Below, in pieces: positions 29,363 through 38,788 of a DNA stretch of 64,000 nucleotides. The position numbers were made by a program, and so were the translations under genes. The stretch is from positions 4,836,001 through 4,900,000 of the forward strand of contig CP091064.1 of the NCBI GenBank assembly GCA_021907015.1, read 5' to 3'. Each line of letters starts with the position of its first letter. Within the stretch, counting starts at the first letter, position 1. Under the pieces are notes generated by a model. That model was not told where the DNA came from, ran no database searches, and saw nothing but the letters and a program-made list of their open reading frames with translations. The DNA is from Pectobacterium sp. PL152. Its GTDB lineage: Bacteria; Pseudomonadota; Gammaproteobacteria; Enterobacterales; Enterobacteriaceae.

Positions 29363-30019
29363 ATGTACCAACACAGAGACTGGCAGGGCGCGCTGCTTGA
29401 TTTCCCAGTAAATAAAGTCGTTTGCGTCGGAAGCAACTATTCAGAACACATCAAAGAAATGGGCAGTGCGACCCCTGGCGAGCCCGTGTTATTCATCAAA
29501 CCTGAAACCGCACTGTGTGATTTACGCCAGCCCGTTGCCATTCCTAAAAACCTGGGCTCGGTTCACCACGAAGTTGAACTGGCGGTGCTGATTGGTACGC
29601 CGTTAAAGCAGGCGAATGAAGAACGCGTCGCCCGGGCGATTGCGGGTTACGGTGTGGCGCTGGATCTGACGCTGCGTGACTTGCAGTCCGAATTCAAAAA
29701 AAGCGGGCCAGCCGTGGGAAAAAGCCAAGGCGTTTGACGGTTCCTGCCCGATCTCCGGTTTCATTCCGGTTGCTGAGTTTGGCGATCCGCAGCAAACCGA
29801 ACTGGGTGTAAAAGTGAATGATGAAGTGCGCCAGCAGGGTAATACGCGTGATATGATTACGCCGATTCTGCCGCTGATCGCCTACATGAGCCGTTTCTTT
29901 ACGCTGCGCGCGGGCGATATTATTTTGACGGGTACGCCAAAGGGGTCGGTCCGATCCTGTCTGGCGATATGCTGACGATTACGGTGAATGACCGGACGTT
30001 GAGCACACGTATTATCTAA
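29363..30019 (+). CDS. ycgM: Fumarylacetoacetate hydrolase family protein YcgM (two apparent frameshifts)
   Basis: FAH-fold hydrolase/isomerase of about 218 residues. KVVCVGSNYSEHIKEMG, VLFIKPETALCDL and SVHHEVELAVLIG carry the metal-binding acidic residues, followed by DLTLRDLQSEFKK. The first break is an extra A in the A7 run 29696-29702 (A6 gives KKAGQPWEKAKAFD). The second is a missing G at 29942-29945 (GTPKGVGPILSGDM). The protein then ends LSTRII. FAH-family enzymes cleave acylpyruvates or decarboxylate oxaloacetate; the substrate here is not decided by sequence. Confidence 0.88.
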
Positions 30020-30136
30020 TGCCCCGGCTGCCCGTGTTGAACGACGGGCAGCAAAATCTCCCCGCCGCGCCTGCCAGAATCACGAGTCTTATTTACAACG
30101 CTATTGATTTATCAACTTAAGTTAACTGGAAGAAAC

Positions 30137-30582
30137 ATGACTGAACGCCCTTTTTGGCAGCAAAAACGTTGTCTGAGATGTCTGACGATGAATGGGAGTC
30201 GCTGTGCGATGGCTGCGGTCAGTGCTGTTTGCATAAACTGATTGATGAGGATACGGAGGAAATCTATTTTACCAACGTCGCCTGTAATCAACTGAATATT
30301 AAAAGCTGCCAGTGCCGTAACTATGAGAAACGCTTCGAGTACGAACCGGACTGCATCAAGCTGACGCGTGAAAACCTGCTGACGTTTAACTGGCTACCGG
30401 CGACCTGTGCATATCGCCTGATTCATGAACGTGAAGATTTACCGCAGTGGCATCCGTTGGTCTGCGGCACCAAGACAGCCATGCACCGGGAGCGTATCTC
30501 CGTGCGCCATATCGCTGTACGTGAGAGTGAAGTGGTGGACTGGCAGGATCATATACTGAACAAACCTGAGTGGGCGAGATAA
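30137..30582 (+). CDS. ycgN: YcgN family cysteine-cluster protein (one apparent frameshift)
   Basis: YkgJ/YcgN-type protein of about 148 residues rich in cysteine: [33 protein letters not shown] and [10 protein letters not shown] suggest a metal or Fe-S site. The true start is ATG 30137 ([10 protein letters not shown]). A missing A in the A5 run 30162-30166 separates it from the rest, and adding it gives [16 protein letters not shown] as in E. coli. Function is unknown. It follows ycgM in the usual order. Confidence 0.87.
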
Positions 30583-30638
30583 TGATGGTTTGGCGTGGTC
30601 AGTTGCCCGATTGAAACTGTTTACTGGTGAAAATAAGA

Positions 30639-30675
30639 AGCCCCTCAGCTGAATCACTCAGAAGAGGGGCTTTTT
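30639..30675 (+). terminator. Terminator between convergent ycgN and mgtS
   Basis: AGCCCCTC and GAGGGGCT around a 17-nt loop, then TTTTTAT. Confidence 0.8.
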
Positions 30676-30695
30676 ATCGGGGGAGTCAGTGTTCA

Positions 30696-30790
30696 TTAGT
30701 CATCCCATTTGGGGCTCAGGTACGCCGCCAGGAAACTGAGAAAAGAATGCCGCCCAATATGGCGATGAAGAGATTGATATTGCCTAACAT
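30696..30790 (-). CDS. mgtS: Small membrane protein MgtS (31 aa; one apparent frameshift)
   Basis: After GGAGAAACAACC the minus strand encodes MLGNINLFIAILGGILFS. If one base is restored near 30735 it continues GFLAAYLSPKWDD and stops. E. coli MgtS (YneM) is MLGNMNVFMAVLGIILFS then GFLAAYFSHKWDD: the same length with only a handful of differences. MgtS is a PhoPQ-induced single-span peptide that protects the Mg2+ importer MgtA from degradation. The gene is below normal length cut-offs and broken in this sequence, so automated annotation would miss it. Confidence 0.85.
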
Positions 30791-31099
30791 GGTTGTTTCT
30801 CCTGAATAAATCAATTGCGATAGAAATACCTCATAGGGTGAAAAGTCATCGTTGACCTGCAGTAGGTACTATAGTCTTGGGGGCATGTTTATGAAGAAAA
30901 AACGAGCAGAAAGAGGTTGGTGGTTTATATATCGTTGAGGTGAAACACTGCACTTCACTGCCGGAACTGGAACGCTCATCTGCTTTTGCACGTCACTTCA
31001 CACTTTTCTTTTTCCTTGTGCGAATCATGCTGTCATCTCCGGCATAAATCGTGACGTGCTGTATAATTTTAAAGCAATGTAAACAGAGAGGGGGTGCAT
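30791..31099. other. Intergenic region upstream of mgtS
   Basis: About 310 bp without a gene. On the minus strand CTATAGT near 30870 could be a -10 for mgtS. GGTTTA-tatat-CGTTGA (30926-30942, plus strand) is a weak PhoP-box-like direct repeat. Neither is strong. Confidence 0.3.
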
Positions 31100-31293
31100 G
31101 TGATTAACTTTGAGAAAATCATTCTTGAGTACAGCGAGCACTACACTGATTTTGCCGCATCCACGATTGCTTTTATGGAGAGTCAGGAAAAAGATCGACG
31201 CTGATGAAATATCACGAAGTGTTTCGCAGGAAAAAGGCCTTTTTCAACGAGCGATTAGGCCATTATCGCGATATCTACAGACCACAGCAGTGA
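31100..31293 (+). CDS. Hypothetical small protein, about 64 aa (one apparent frameshift)
   Basis: A GTG start behind GAGGGGG opens VINFEKIILEYSEHYTDFAA-STIAFMESQEK. The frame then stops unless one A is added to the A5 run 31188-31192. With it the protein continues RSTLMKYHEVFRRKKAFFNE and RLGHYRDIYRPQQ, and a good terminator follows 40 bp later. The repaired protein is charged and amphipathic with no membrane span. I do not recognise the family. The case for a gene is the ribosome-binding site, the terminator and the shared error type. Confidence 0.5.
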
Positions 31294-31333
31294 GCGTTGA
31301 CGCAAGTCTGTGAGGCGTAGAAACGGTTACCAG

Positions 31334-31360
31334 AAGCCCGACATAGTGTCGGGCTTTTCG
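31334..31360 (+). terminator. Terminator after the 64-aa hypothetical gene
   Basis: AAGCCCGACA-tag-TGTCGGGCTT then TTCGG: a stable stem between this gene and convergent dsbB. Confidence 0.8.
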
Positions 31361-31401
31361 GTTTCTGTGTGAATCGCCTTCCGTATTAATCCGCTTATTG
31401 A

Positions 31402-31930
31402 TTAACGGCTGAAGAGATCGCGGCGCTTAGGACGGAAAGGTTGAGCGATCAATACCAGCACGGCAATCACCAGATAAGCGACAAAGATGCCAAGTAGCCA
31501 CTGGGGCATTTCCAGAGAGAAATTCCCACTGACGCACTGAGCAATCACCTGTCGCATTGAAAATGGCCGGAAGCCATTTGTCTAAAGGCAACCATGACGG
31601 GAAGCTGACAAAGAAATCACAGGTGGTAAACGGCGACGGATTCAACAAGATATCCGTGTGTTTCCAGGCCAGTCGAACGCCTTCGTAAGAACTGTATATC
31701 CATAACGCGATGGCCGGATAACGCAACGCCGTTGATGGCGCGATGGCACCAACAATACCCGCGGCGAACACGCCCCATAGCGCACAGCGCTGATAGATAC
31801 ACAGCACGCACGGTTTTAATAGCATAACGTGCTGAAAATAGAGCGCGGTCAATTCCAACGCTAAAGCAGTAAACGCCAGCAGCAGCCACGCACCACGCCC
31901 GCGTGAGCAACGATTAAGAAATCGCAACAT
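31402..31930 (-). CDS. dsbB: Disulfide bond formation protein DsbB (C-terminal indel)
   Basis: Four-helix inner-membrane oxidase that reoxidises DsbA using quinone. The first cysteine pair is in [11 protein letters not shown], the second is the Cys in FTTCDFF and the Cys in TGDCSVRQW. After QWEFLS the frame goes wrong at a CT dinucleotide run (31514-31520). Restoring two bases gives [20 protein letters not shown] and the usual end [10 protein letters not shown] at 31402. About 177 residues. Confidence 0.9.
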
Positions 31931-32125
31931 AAAAATATTCCATGCTAAACATGATTAAAGCAGCAGTGTAAACCGTTCTGGCTTCACTGCCATCATTTCA
32001 CTGTGCAAAACGTAACGATATGTTTATTTAATGCTTTTTCTGTCATTCTACGGCGGCGAACATCGTATTGATAACGTCATCAACGCGGAAATGGTCGCTG
32101 CCGTGATTACTATACACGATCGTGA

Positions 32126-33705
32126 TTATGAGTGACTGCCCGATAGGGTCAAATTTGGCAAAGAAATCCAGTGATTATTCATCAAAAAGTCAGTAAACGG
32201 TACTAGCGTGAACTCAACGCAAAGCAACCCGACCAGTGTCATCACAATGGTGTAAGGCAGCGCCATCACCACCATGCGCCCGTAAGACAGACGGATAAGT
32301 GGTGCCAGCGCAGATGTCAGCAGAAACAGAAACGCCGCTTGCCCATTCGGCGTGGCGACAGAGGGCAGGTTGGTGCCGGTATTGATCGCCACGGCGAGCA
32401 ACTCAAACTGAGGTAACGAAATTTTACCGTTTTCAAAGGCGCTGCGCGCTTCGTTGATATAAACCGAACCAACAAAGACGTTATCCGATATCGATGAGAG
32501 CAGGCCATTAAACAGGTAAAACTGCGTCAGTTGTGCACTCTCAGAAGATTGCAGGACGTAATGGATAATTGGTGAAAACAGCTGTTGATCGATAATGACG
32601 GCGACGATGGCAAAGAAAACCGTCAGCAGCGCGGTAAACGGCATGGCATCCTGAAACGCTTTACCGATGGCATGTTCTTCGGTCACGCCGCAGAACGTCG
32701 TGGCCATAATAATCACGGAAAGGCCAATCAATCCGACCTCAGCCAGATGAAACGCCAGCGCGACAATAAGCCAAACACCAATCACTGCCTGTACGAGTAA
32801 ACGCACTTTATCCTGCGGCGTGCGCTTTTCTGTCATGTCACGATCGTAATCCTCAAGCACGCGGCGCACGTTGTTCGGCAGATTTACGCCATAGCCGAAG
32901 AGTTTAAAACGCTCAACCAGCACGCAGGTCAGGATACCGCAAATAAATACGGGGACGGTGACCGGCGACATGCGCAGGAAGAAGCTGACGAAATCCCAGC
33001 CTGCGCTTTTCGCGATAATCAGGTTCTGAGGCTCGCCAACCATCGTCATCACCCCACCCAGTGCGGTGCCGACGCCGGCATGCATGAGCAGGCTACGCAA
33101 GAATGCCCGAAACTGCTCCAGCGTACGATGATGTTCCTCGCTGCTTAGTGCGCTGTCGTCGCTGATATCGGCCTCGTCCTCGCGTTGTTGGGAGGCGAAA
33201 CGGTGGTAAATACCATAAAACCCAATAGCAACGCTGATAACGACGGCAATCACGGTCAGTGCATCAAGGAACGCGGAAAGGAACGCGGCGGCGCCGCAGA
33301 AGGCAAGCGACAGCAGCGTCTTTGAATGGATACGCAGCAGCAGTTTGGTAAAGACAAAGAGCAGCAGTTGCTTCATGAAATAGATGCCCGTCACCATAAA
33401 CACTAGCAGCATGAGGACTTCAATATTCCTGTAACCTCATGCCACACCTGTTGCGGGCTGGTCATCCCGATGAGGATGGCCTGAAGCGCCAGCAGGCCGC
33501 CGGGCTGTAGCGGATAACATTTCAGCGCCATGCCTAGCGTAAAAATAAACTCCACGACCAATAACCAACCGGCCCAAAACGGGCTGACAAAATAGAACAG
33601 CAGCGGATTAACCAGCAAGAAGCAAAAAATAGTCAGTTTGTACCAGTCTGGCGCGTATCCCAGGAAATTTTTTAATAGCGCACGGTGGAGGGGCATGTCG
33701 ATCAT
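32126..33705 (-). CDS. nhaB: Na+/H+ antiporter NhaB (one apparent frameshift)
   Basis: Polytopic antiporter of about 526 residues. The N-terminal piece starts [20 protein letters not shown] and the main piece has [40 protein letters not shown] and [20 protein letters not shown], all hallmark NhaB segments. The join is broken by one missing base at 33428 ([15 protein letters not shown] when repaired). It exports Na+ in exchange for H+ at alkaline pH. Divergent from fadR, as in E. coli. Confidence 0.92.
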
Positions 33706-33936
33706 AATGGGAAGGGAATCCTTATTCGTTAGAATAGTTTGATGGTTTTCATCATATCGTAAAAACTTTACAAACGGTCAGAAGTCTAGCGTTCTACGTG
33801 GTGAGAGGGCGGTTTGCAGTCACAATTTTTCATTGAAATTGTTCGGTGCCTGAGTGCGGCGCTATATCATGATTCTTTCGTCTGGTATTATGGTTCGGCT
33901 TTTTTTCGGCAATCACCGCTACGGATTATCAAACAC

Positions 33937-34656
33937 ATGGTTATAAAGGCGCAAAGTCCGGCTGGATTCGCGGAAGAATACATTATCGAAAGTATATGGA
34001 ATAACCGCTTTCCTCCCGGCTCTATTTTGCCCGCGGAAAGAGAGCTTTCCGAACTGATCGGCGTAACCCGTACTACTCTGCGCGAAGTGCTTCAGCGCCT
34101 GGCTCGCGATGGTTGGCTAACGATACAGCACGGGAAGCCAACAAAAATTAACAATTTTTGGGAAACATCCGGGCTCAATATTCTGGAAACGCTGGCACGA
34201 CTCGATCACGATAGCGTGCCGCAACTGATCGATAACCTGCTGGCCGTGCGAACCAACATCGCCGCCATCTTTATTCGGACGGCGTTACGGCATAACCCGG
34301 AGAAGGTGCGTGATGTGTTGACTCAGGCCAATGCGGTAGACGATAGCGCAGAAGCCTTTGCGCAACTGGATTACAACGTGTTCCGCGGTCTGGCTTTTGC
34401 TTCCGGCAATCCAATTTATGGCCTGATCCTGAACGGTTTGAAGGGGTTATATATTCGCGTAGGGCGCTACTATTTTTCCAACCCCGAAGCCCGCAAGCTG
34501 GCGGTGAATTTTTACGGTCGGTTGGAAACGTTGCGCAGCGAAGAGCTGTACGATCAGGTAATGGATGTCGTCAGACATTACGGTAAAGAAAGCGGAGCGA
34601 TCTGGCACAGTATGCAGAGCGCTATCCCACGGGATATCGCAGAAGTACGCCGCTAG
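33937..34656 (+). CDS. fadR: Fatty acid metabolism regulator FadR
   Basis: 239 residues from ATG 33937 ([20 protein letters not shown]). The N-terminal GntR winged helix has [20 protein letters not shown] and [20 protein letters not shown]; the C-terminal acyl-CoA-binding FCD domain follows. FadR represses fad genes and activates fabA/fabB, and releases DNA on binding long-chain acyl-CoA. A FadR-type operator is visible before fadD. The reading frame is open upstream but family members start here. Confidence 0.96.
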   Translation: MVIKAQSPAGFAEEYIIESIWNNRFPPGSILPAERELSELIGVTRTTLREVLQRLARDGWLTIQHGKPTKINNFWETSGLNILETLARLDHDSVPQLIDNLLAVRTNIAAIFIRTALRHNPEKVRDVLTQANAVDDSAEAFAQLDYNVFRGLAFASGNPIYGLILNGLKGLYIRVGRYYFSNPEARKLAVNFYGRLETLRSEELYDQVMDVVRHYGKESGAIWHSMQSAIPRDIAEVRR

Positions 34657-34697
34657 GGCTCATACCGCGTCGTTGCATTGCTAAACGGAACAGGTGA

Positions 34698-34731
34698 AAA
34701 GGGGATTCAGGTAACAACCTGAATCCCCTTT
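34698..34731 (+). terminator. Terminator between convergent fadR and spoVR
   Basis: AAAGGGGATTCAGGT-aaca-ACCTGAATCCCCTTT: a perfect 15-bp stem with A and T tracts in both directions. Confidence 0.9.
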
Positions 34732-34757
34732 GTCTTTGGCTGTGTAGCCACGTTCCG

Positions 34758-36299
34758 CTATGTGGATGCCGTTCCGTTACGCGGCGGGCAGCGTTCAAGT
34801 AGCTCAACGCTGCCATCCGCGTTAGCCTGTTCCAGATAGACGTCGAAGCCCCACAGGCGATGGACGTGCTTCAATACTTCCTGACTGCTTTTATCCAGCG
34901 GGGCGCGATTGTGCGGAACATAGCGCAGCGTCAGCGCCCGATTACCGCGCAAATCCACATTCCAGACCTGAATATTCGGCTCCAGATGGCTCAGGTTGTA
35001 CTGTGCGGAGAGTTCCTGCCGGATCAGGCGATAGCCTTCTTCGTCGTGAATCGCCGCGATTTCCAGATAGTTGTTTCGATCGTCGTCCAGCACCGTAAAT
35101 AGCCGGAAATCACGCATCAGCTTAGGCGACAGGAACTGGCTGATGAAGCTCTCGTCCTTGAAGTTCTGCATCGCAAAATGCAGCGTATCGAGCCAGTCTT
35201 TACCGGCAATATCGGGGAACCAGTAACGGTCTTCGTCCGTCGGCGACTGGCAAATGCGCTTGATATCCTGAAACATCGCGAAGCCCAGCGCATAGGGGTT
35301 GATTCCGCTGTAATACGGGCTGTTATACGGCGGTTGATAGATCACGTTGGTATGGCTGTGCAGGAATTCCATCATGAAGCGCTCAGTGACCCGGCCTTCA
35401 TCATAGAGATGGTTCAGAATAGTGTAGTGCCAGAACGTCGCCCAGCCTTCATTCATCACCTGCGTCTGCTTCTGCGGATAGAAATACTGGCTGACTTTCC
35501 GCACGATACGCAGAACCTCACGCTGCCAGGGCTCCAGCAGCGGCGCGTTCTTCTCCATAAAATAGAGCAGATTTTCCTGCGGCTCTTGTGGAAAGCGTCT
35601 CGCTTGCTCCGGTGCGGCACCTTGTTCACGCCGTGGTAATGTCTTCCAGAGATCGTTAACCTGGCTTTGCAGGTAGGCCTCGCGGCTTTTCTGGCGGGAC
35701 TTTTCCTCTTCAAGCGAAATTTTTTGCGGACGCTTATAGCGGTCAACGCCGTAATTCATGAGCGCATGGCAGGAATCTAACAGGCGTTCGACTTCGTCCA
35801 CGCCATAACGCTCTTCGCATTGCGCGATATATTGCCGGGCAAACAGCAGATAATCGACGATGGAGCTGGCATCGGTCCAACTGCGAAACAGGTAATTACC
35901 TTTGAAGAATGAGTTGTGTCCGTAGCAGGCATGCGCCATGACCAGCGCCTGCATCGGCAGCGTGTTCTCCTCCATCAAATACGCGATACAGGGATCGGAG
36001 TTAATGACGATTTCGTACGCCAGCCCCTGCTGCCCGTGTTTGTAGCGCTGTTCGGTTTCGATAAATTTCTTCCCGAACGACCAGTGGGCATAGTTGATCG
36101 GCATTCCTATACTGGAATAGGCGTCCATCATTTGTTCTGAGGTGATGACTTCGATCTGATGAGGATAGGTCGACAGACGATACAACTTGCCCACCCGATC
36201 AATTTCATCAAGGTAAACCTGCAATAACTCAAACGTCCAGTCCGGTCCATCACTCAGGCGAAGTGTTTTTTTTACCTGATTACCCGTGGATATAGCCAT
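34758..36299 (-). CDS. ycgB: SpoVR family protein YcgB
   Basis: 513 residues, intact. Conserved SpoVR blocks: NYAHWSFGKKF, QALVMAHACYGHNSFFKGNY, MNEGWATFWHYTILNHLYDE and YQPPYNSPYYSGINPYALGF. Its partners in many genomes are YeaG (PrkA-type kinase) and YeaH. In this window those two lie 9 kb away on the same strand, with an accessory block in between. In E. coli ycgB is RpoS-linked. The molecular function is not known; the HxxxH-like histidines suggest a metal site. Confidence 0.93.
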   Translation of the reverse strand: MAISTGNQVKKTLRLSDGPDWTFELLQVYLDEIDRVGKLYRLSTYPHQIEVITSEQMMDAYSSIGMPINYAHWSFGKKFIETEQRYKHGQQGLAYEIVINSDPCIAYLMEENTLPMQALVMAHACYGHNSFFKGNYLFRSWTDASSIVDYLLFARQYIAQCEERYGVDEVERLLDSCHALMNYGVDRYKRPQKISLEEEKSRQKSREAYLQSQVNDLWKTLPRREQGAAPEQARRFPQEPQENLLYFMEKNAPLLEPWQREVLRIVRKVSQYFYPQKQTQVMNEGWATFWHYTILNHLYDEGRVTERFMMEFLHSHTNVIYQPPYNSPYYSGINPYALGFAMFQDIKRICQSPTDEDRYWFPDIAGKDWLDTLHFAMQNFKDESFISQFLSPKLMRDFRLFTVLDDDRNNYLEIAAIHDEEGYRLIRQELSAQYNLSHLEPNIQVWNVDLRGNRALTLRYVPHNRAPLDKSSQEVLKHVHRLWGFDVYLEQANADGSVELLERCPPRNGTAST

Positions 36300-36539
36300 C
36301 AGCGCGCCCCCTAATATAGCAAACCTGTACGTGAGATTCCGTTTACTGCCTTCCGGTTGGCCCAGCCCAAAAAACCATCGTTGTTCATTTAGTTATAGCT
36401 GAGCTTTGGAGGAGCGGCAATTGAGGGATCGAACGTGTGTGATGGTAAAAGGTTGTCGGTAAGGTAAAAAATGCACGCATATGTACGGGAGGAGAGGGAA
36501 GTGCGCTCTCCTGAGAGAGCGCAAAAAATGCAGGCTGGA
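36300..36539. other. Gap between the PTS operon end and spoVR
   Basis: Contains the hairpin GCGCTCTC-ctga-GAGAGCGC (36503-36522), a plausible 3' end of the leftward PTS operon though without a T-tract after it, and the spoVR promoter region. No gene seen. Confidence 0.4.
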
Positions 36540-37442
36540 TTAGGGCCGTTGATAGCGTTTTAGGAGTGCCTGAATATCTCTGAGTCGCGAGACGGCGACG
36601 GTAGACAGTTTCTCTTTTGAAATTGCACGCTCGAGGGATATACAGTCTTTCCAGAGTGAACGTCCTGCAATGACGCCAGATGCGCCATTTTTCAACGCGC
36701 TTTCTACCTGAGGGAGAAACGTTGCGTGATCGACACCCGCCGAGAGGACTGCCCAGGGGATGCTACCGCAGAGCGCGGTAACGTGCGCGCAGGCTTCATC
36801 AGATCCAGGATAAGGAATTTTTAAAACCTTTGCGCCTGCCTCGATACAGGCCTGACAGCCTGCTGGAATGAGTTCGGGCAGGAGACGCGTGTAGGTGTCG
36901 CGAGATTCATCTTCCAGAGAGTAGGTCAGAAATTCGACGACGAGCAGTAAATCTTCCTGCGCAAAGTCTTGTATCACGGTACGGAGTGTTTCAAGGTTAC
37001 GGGTATTGGCATCCGGTCTATCCGGACGCAGGTAAATCATAATTTTCCCCCCTGTCGCTCCCCATTCCCTCACTTTGCGCGCCGTGACGCCCTCAACCAG
37101 CGTGGAGATCCGATACCCTTCTGGCGTCGTTTCCCAGCCTGACGCATCAAGCCCAATGAGCAGACCGGTATCACGAGGCAAAATGTTGTCATCGATCAGA
37201 CCGGGTATGGCGCAAATCGGATCAACCAGCACGCATCCTGCCTCTGCCGCCAGATAACGCGTGATGTCATATTTTGTTTTTCCTAATGTTTCATTAGTAA
37301 TGGCCGCCTGTGCTTCAGGGGTCGATGCTAATAATGTTCGCATCCCGCCACGTTGATCGCAGGCAATAACCATCATTGAGCCCGTTGCATCACAAATTAA
37401 TTGATATCCCCGGTATTCAGCCGTGGTCATGGTGTTCATCAT
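36540..37442 (-). CDS. Class I ketose-bisphosphate aldolase, LacD/YihT type
   Basis: 300 residues from ATG 37442, where GAGGA gives a correct ribosome-binding site; an ATG four codons upstream lies within that site. The chain resembles tagatose-1,6-bisphosphate aldolase LacD and sulfofructose-phosphate aldolase YihT: an early VIACDQRGGMR, acidic LVDPICAI, VVEFLTYSLED and AGAKVLKIPYPGS with the probable Schiff-base lysine, then WAVLSAGVDH and GASGVIAGRSLWKD. It is the last gene of the PTS operon. Likely reaction: cleavage of a ketohexose 1,6-bisphosphate to triose phosphates. The exact sugar is not known. Confidence 0.8.
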   Translation of the reverse strand: MMNTMTTAEYRGYQLICDATGSMMVIACDQRGGMRTLLASTPEAQAAITNETLGKTKYDITRYLAAEAGCVLVDPICAIPGLIDDNILPRDTGLLIGLDASGWETTPEGYRISTLVEGVTARKVREWGATGGKIMIYLRPDRPDANTRNLETLRTVIQDFAQEDLLLVVEFLTYSLEDESRDTYTRLLPELIPAGCQACIEAGAKVLKIPYPGSDEACAHVTALCGSIPWAVLSAGVDHATFLPQVESALKNGASGVIAGRSLWKDCISLERAISKEKLSTVAVSRLRDIQALLKRYQRP

Positions 37443-37475
37443 AATTATCCTCATAAAATTAATATCAATAATCGA

Positions 37476-38009
37476 TTAATCCAGGTGGTTTTTAATCCAT
37501 TGAATGAGTTCCTGATAATTAATGTCCTTATCCTGATCAACCGTGTAGCACTTACCAATACTCATCGGGTGAGCCTGATGTGCGAGTGCCATTAATTCCG
37601 GCAGGTACTCATCACCGGGATGGCCTTTTATTCTTTTATGCACTCTGGCCTGATAACGTTCTGCTACTCGTTCGGGGGAAATTGCATTCCATATTTCAAG
37701 TGTGTGGTGGATATCACACGCGGTGATATATTCTTGTAATCGTGATTTTTCGCGAAACCCGAACCAGGCATCAAGAATAGTAGTGCTATTTTTCGGTGCC
37801 TGCTGAACGATATTAAACATGGCTTGGTATGCGGCGTACCCTAGCTTTCTGTTTAACTTTCTATCAATCGTGTCACAAAGTTGCACCATGAAAGGCTCTT
37901 TTATTTCATCGAGGCTTAACAGCGGGAGATGGAATTCATCTGCAATGACTCGAGCTACCGTACTTTTCCCCGATGCTGGTATACCATTTACTAAAATAAG
38001 TTTTTTCAT
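37476..38009 (-). CDS. P-loop kinase of unknown substrate in the PTS operon
   Basis: 177 residues. Walker A VNGIPASGKSTVARVIADEF at residues 7-26, then LLSLDEIKEPF, TTILDAWFGFREKSRLQEYI and an arginine-rich lid-like VAERYQARVHKRIKGHPGDE. The fold matches small AAA_33/gluconokinase-like kinases. The start overlaps the end of the IIA gene by 4 bp (ATGA), so it is translationally coupled to it. A sugar, polyol or other small-molecule kinase is possible; nothing in the sequence decides which. It has no close E. coli counterpart that I recognise. Confidence 0.7.
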   Translation of the reverse strand: MKKLILVNGIPASGKSTVARVIADEFHLPLLSLDEIKEPFMVQLCDTIDRKLNRKLGYAAYQAMFNIVQQAPKNSTTILDAWFGFREKSRLQEYITACDIHHTLEIWNAISPERVAERYQARVHKRIKGHPGDEYLPELMALAHQAHPMSIGKCYTVDQDKDINYQELIQWIKNHLD

Positions 38010-38443
38010 AATACCCCGGCAATGTCATCGGATGTGATGGCGGTTCGAATACGAGAGATCATGTCGTCTTTTTCCAGTAAATTGACGATAGAGGCAATGC
38101 CTTCCGTAATATGTGCATCACTGCTAACGCCGCCGAACATAATTAAAATATCCACGGGTTCACTTCCCTGAATAGAGATCGGTGCTTGTAACGTCAGTAA
38201 ACTGAAACAATTCACCCGCACCCCGCATTCAGGGCGAGCATGTGGAATCGCGATGCCTTCATCAAAAACATAATAAGGACCATATTCCTTCGTGTTTTTT
38301 ATCACCGCGATGGGATACTCCTCCGTGATAAATTTTGCGTCAATTAATGGTTGTGCGGCACAATAGATTGCGTCTTCCCACGTTTTACATACCACGCCAA
38401 GTTGAATACAGTTATGTTGTAACAGGAAGTTTTTTATGCTCAT
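38006..38443 (-). CDS. PTS EIIA component, ascorbate/fructose-mannitol type
   Basis: 145 residues with the phospho-acceptor histidine in EGIAIPHARPECG, the signature of PTS_EIIA_2. Sequence and partners (UlaA-type IIC, UlaB-type IIB) place it in the ascorbate-Ula/Sga group. It passes phosphate from HPr to the separate IIB subunit. The start codon comes 6 bp after the stop of the 92-aa hypothetical gene. Confidence 0.85.
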   Translation of the reverse strand: MSIKNFLLQHNCIQLGVVCKTWEDAIYCAAQPLIDAKFITEEYPIAVIKNTKEYGPYYVFDEGIAIPHARPECGVRVNCFSLLTLQAPISIQGSEPVDILIMFGGVSSDAHITEGIASIVNLLEKDDMISRIRTAITSDDIAGVL

Positions 38444-38449
38444 AACGCC

Positions 38450-38728
38450 TCATATACTTTTACGAATGGTATTTCTGAGTTCATCAATTTTGATAAAAAT
38501 ATCATCAACGCGATGTCGATAATCAGGATGCCCAGAAAATAACTGGATGGCCTGGTTGTATTTAATCATTAACATTTTCTGTGTTTCACTATGGCTCGGA
38601 TCTTGTACTAAGCGAGATTCCAGTTCTGCTAATTCTTTTTCCATTTCTTTGGCAATGTTGTCATTCACATGACTACGACGATCGGCAGAAAATCCGGAAG
38701 ATAAAAAACGCCTGAGAAAAGAAAACAT
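38450..38728 (-). CDS. Hypothetical 92-aa protein within the PTS operon
   Basis: A basic N-terminus (MFSFLRRFLSSGFSADRR) that could bind membrane, then a helical charged region (NIAKEMEKELAELESRLVQD) and a second helix (YNQAIQLFSG...DDIFIKIDELRNTIRKS). It has no motif I know. Placement between IIC and IIA genes with 6- and about 60-bp gaps suggests an accessory protein of this transporter. Confidence 0.7.
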   Translation of the reverse strand: MFSFLRRFLSSGFSADRRSHVNDNIAKEMEKELAELESRLVQDPSHSETQKMLMIKYNQAIQLFSGHPDYRHRVDDIFIKIDELRNTIRKSI

Positions 38729-38788
38729 AGTGACCCCTTAACCCGTTTGCATAATATTAATGACGACAGACCATCGAAAGGTCATGCG

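Noticed and set aside
30627-30809. 60-codon plus-strand frame over the mgtS region
   Set aside because: It runs antisense through mgtS and the ycgN terminator and has no start signals.
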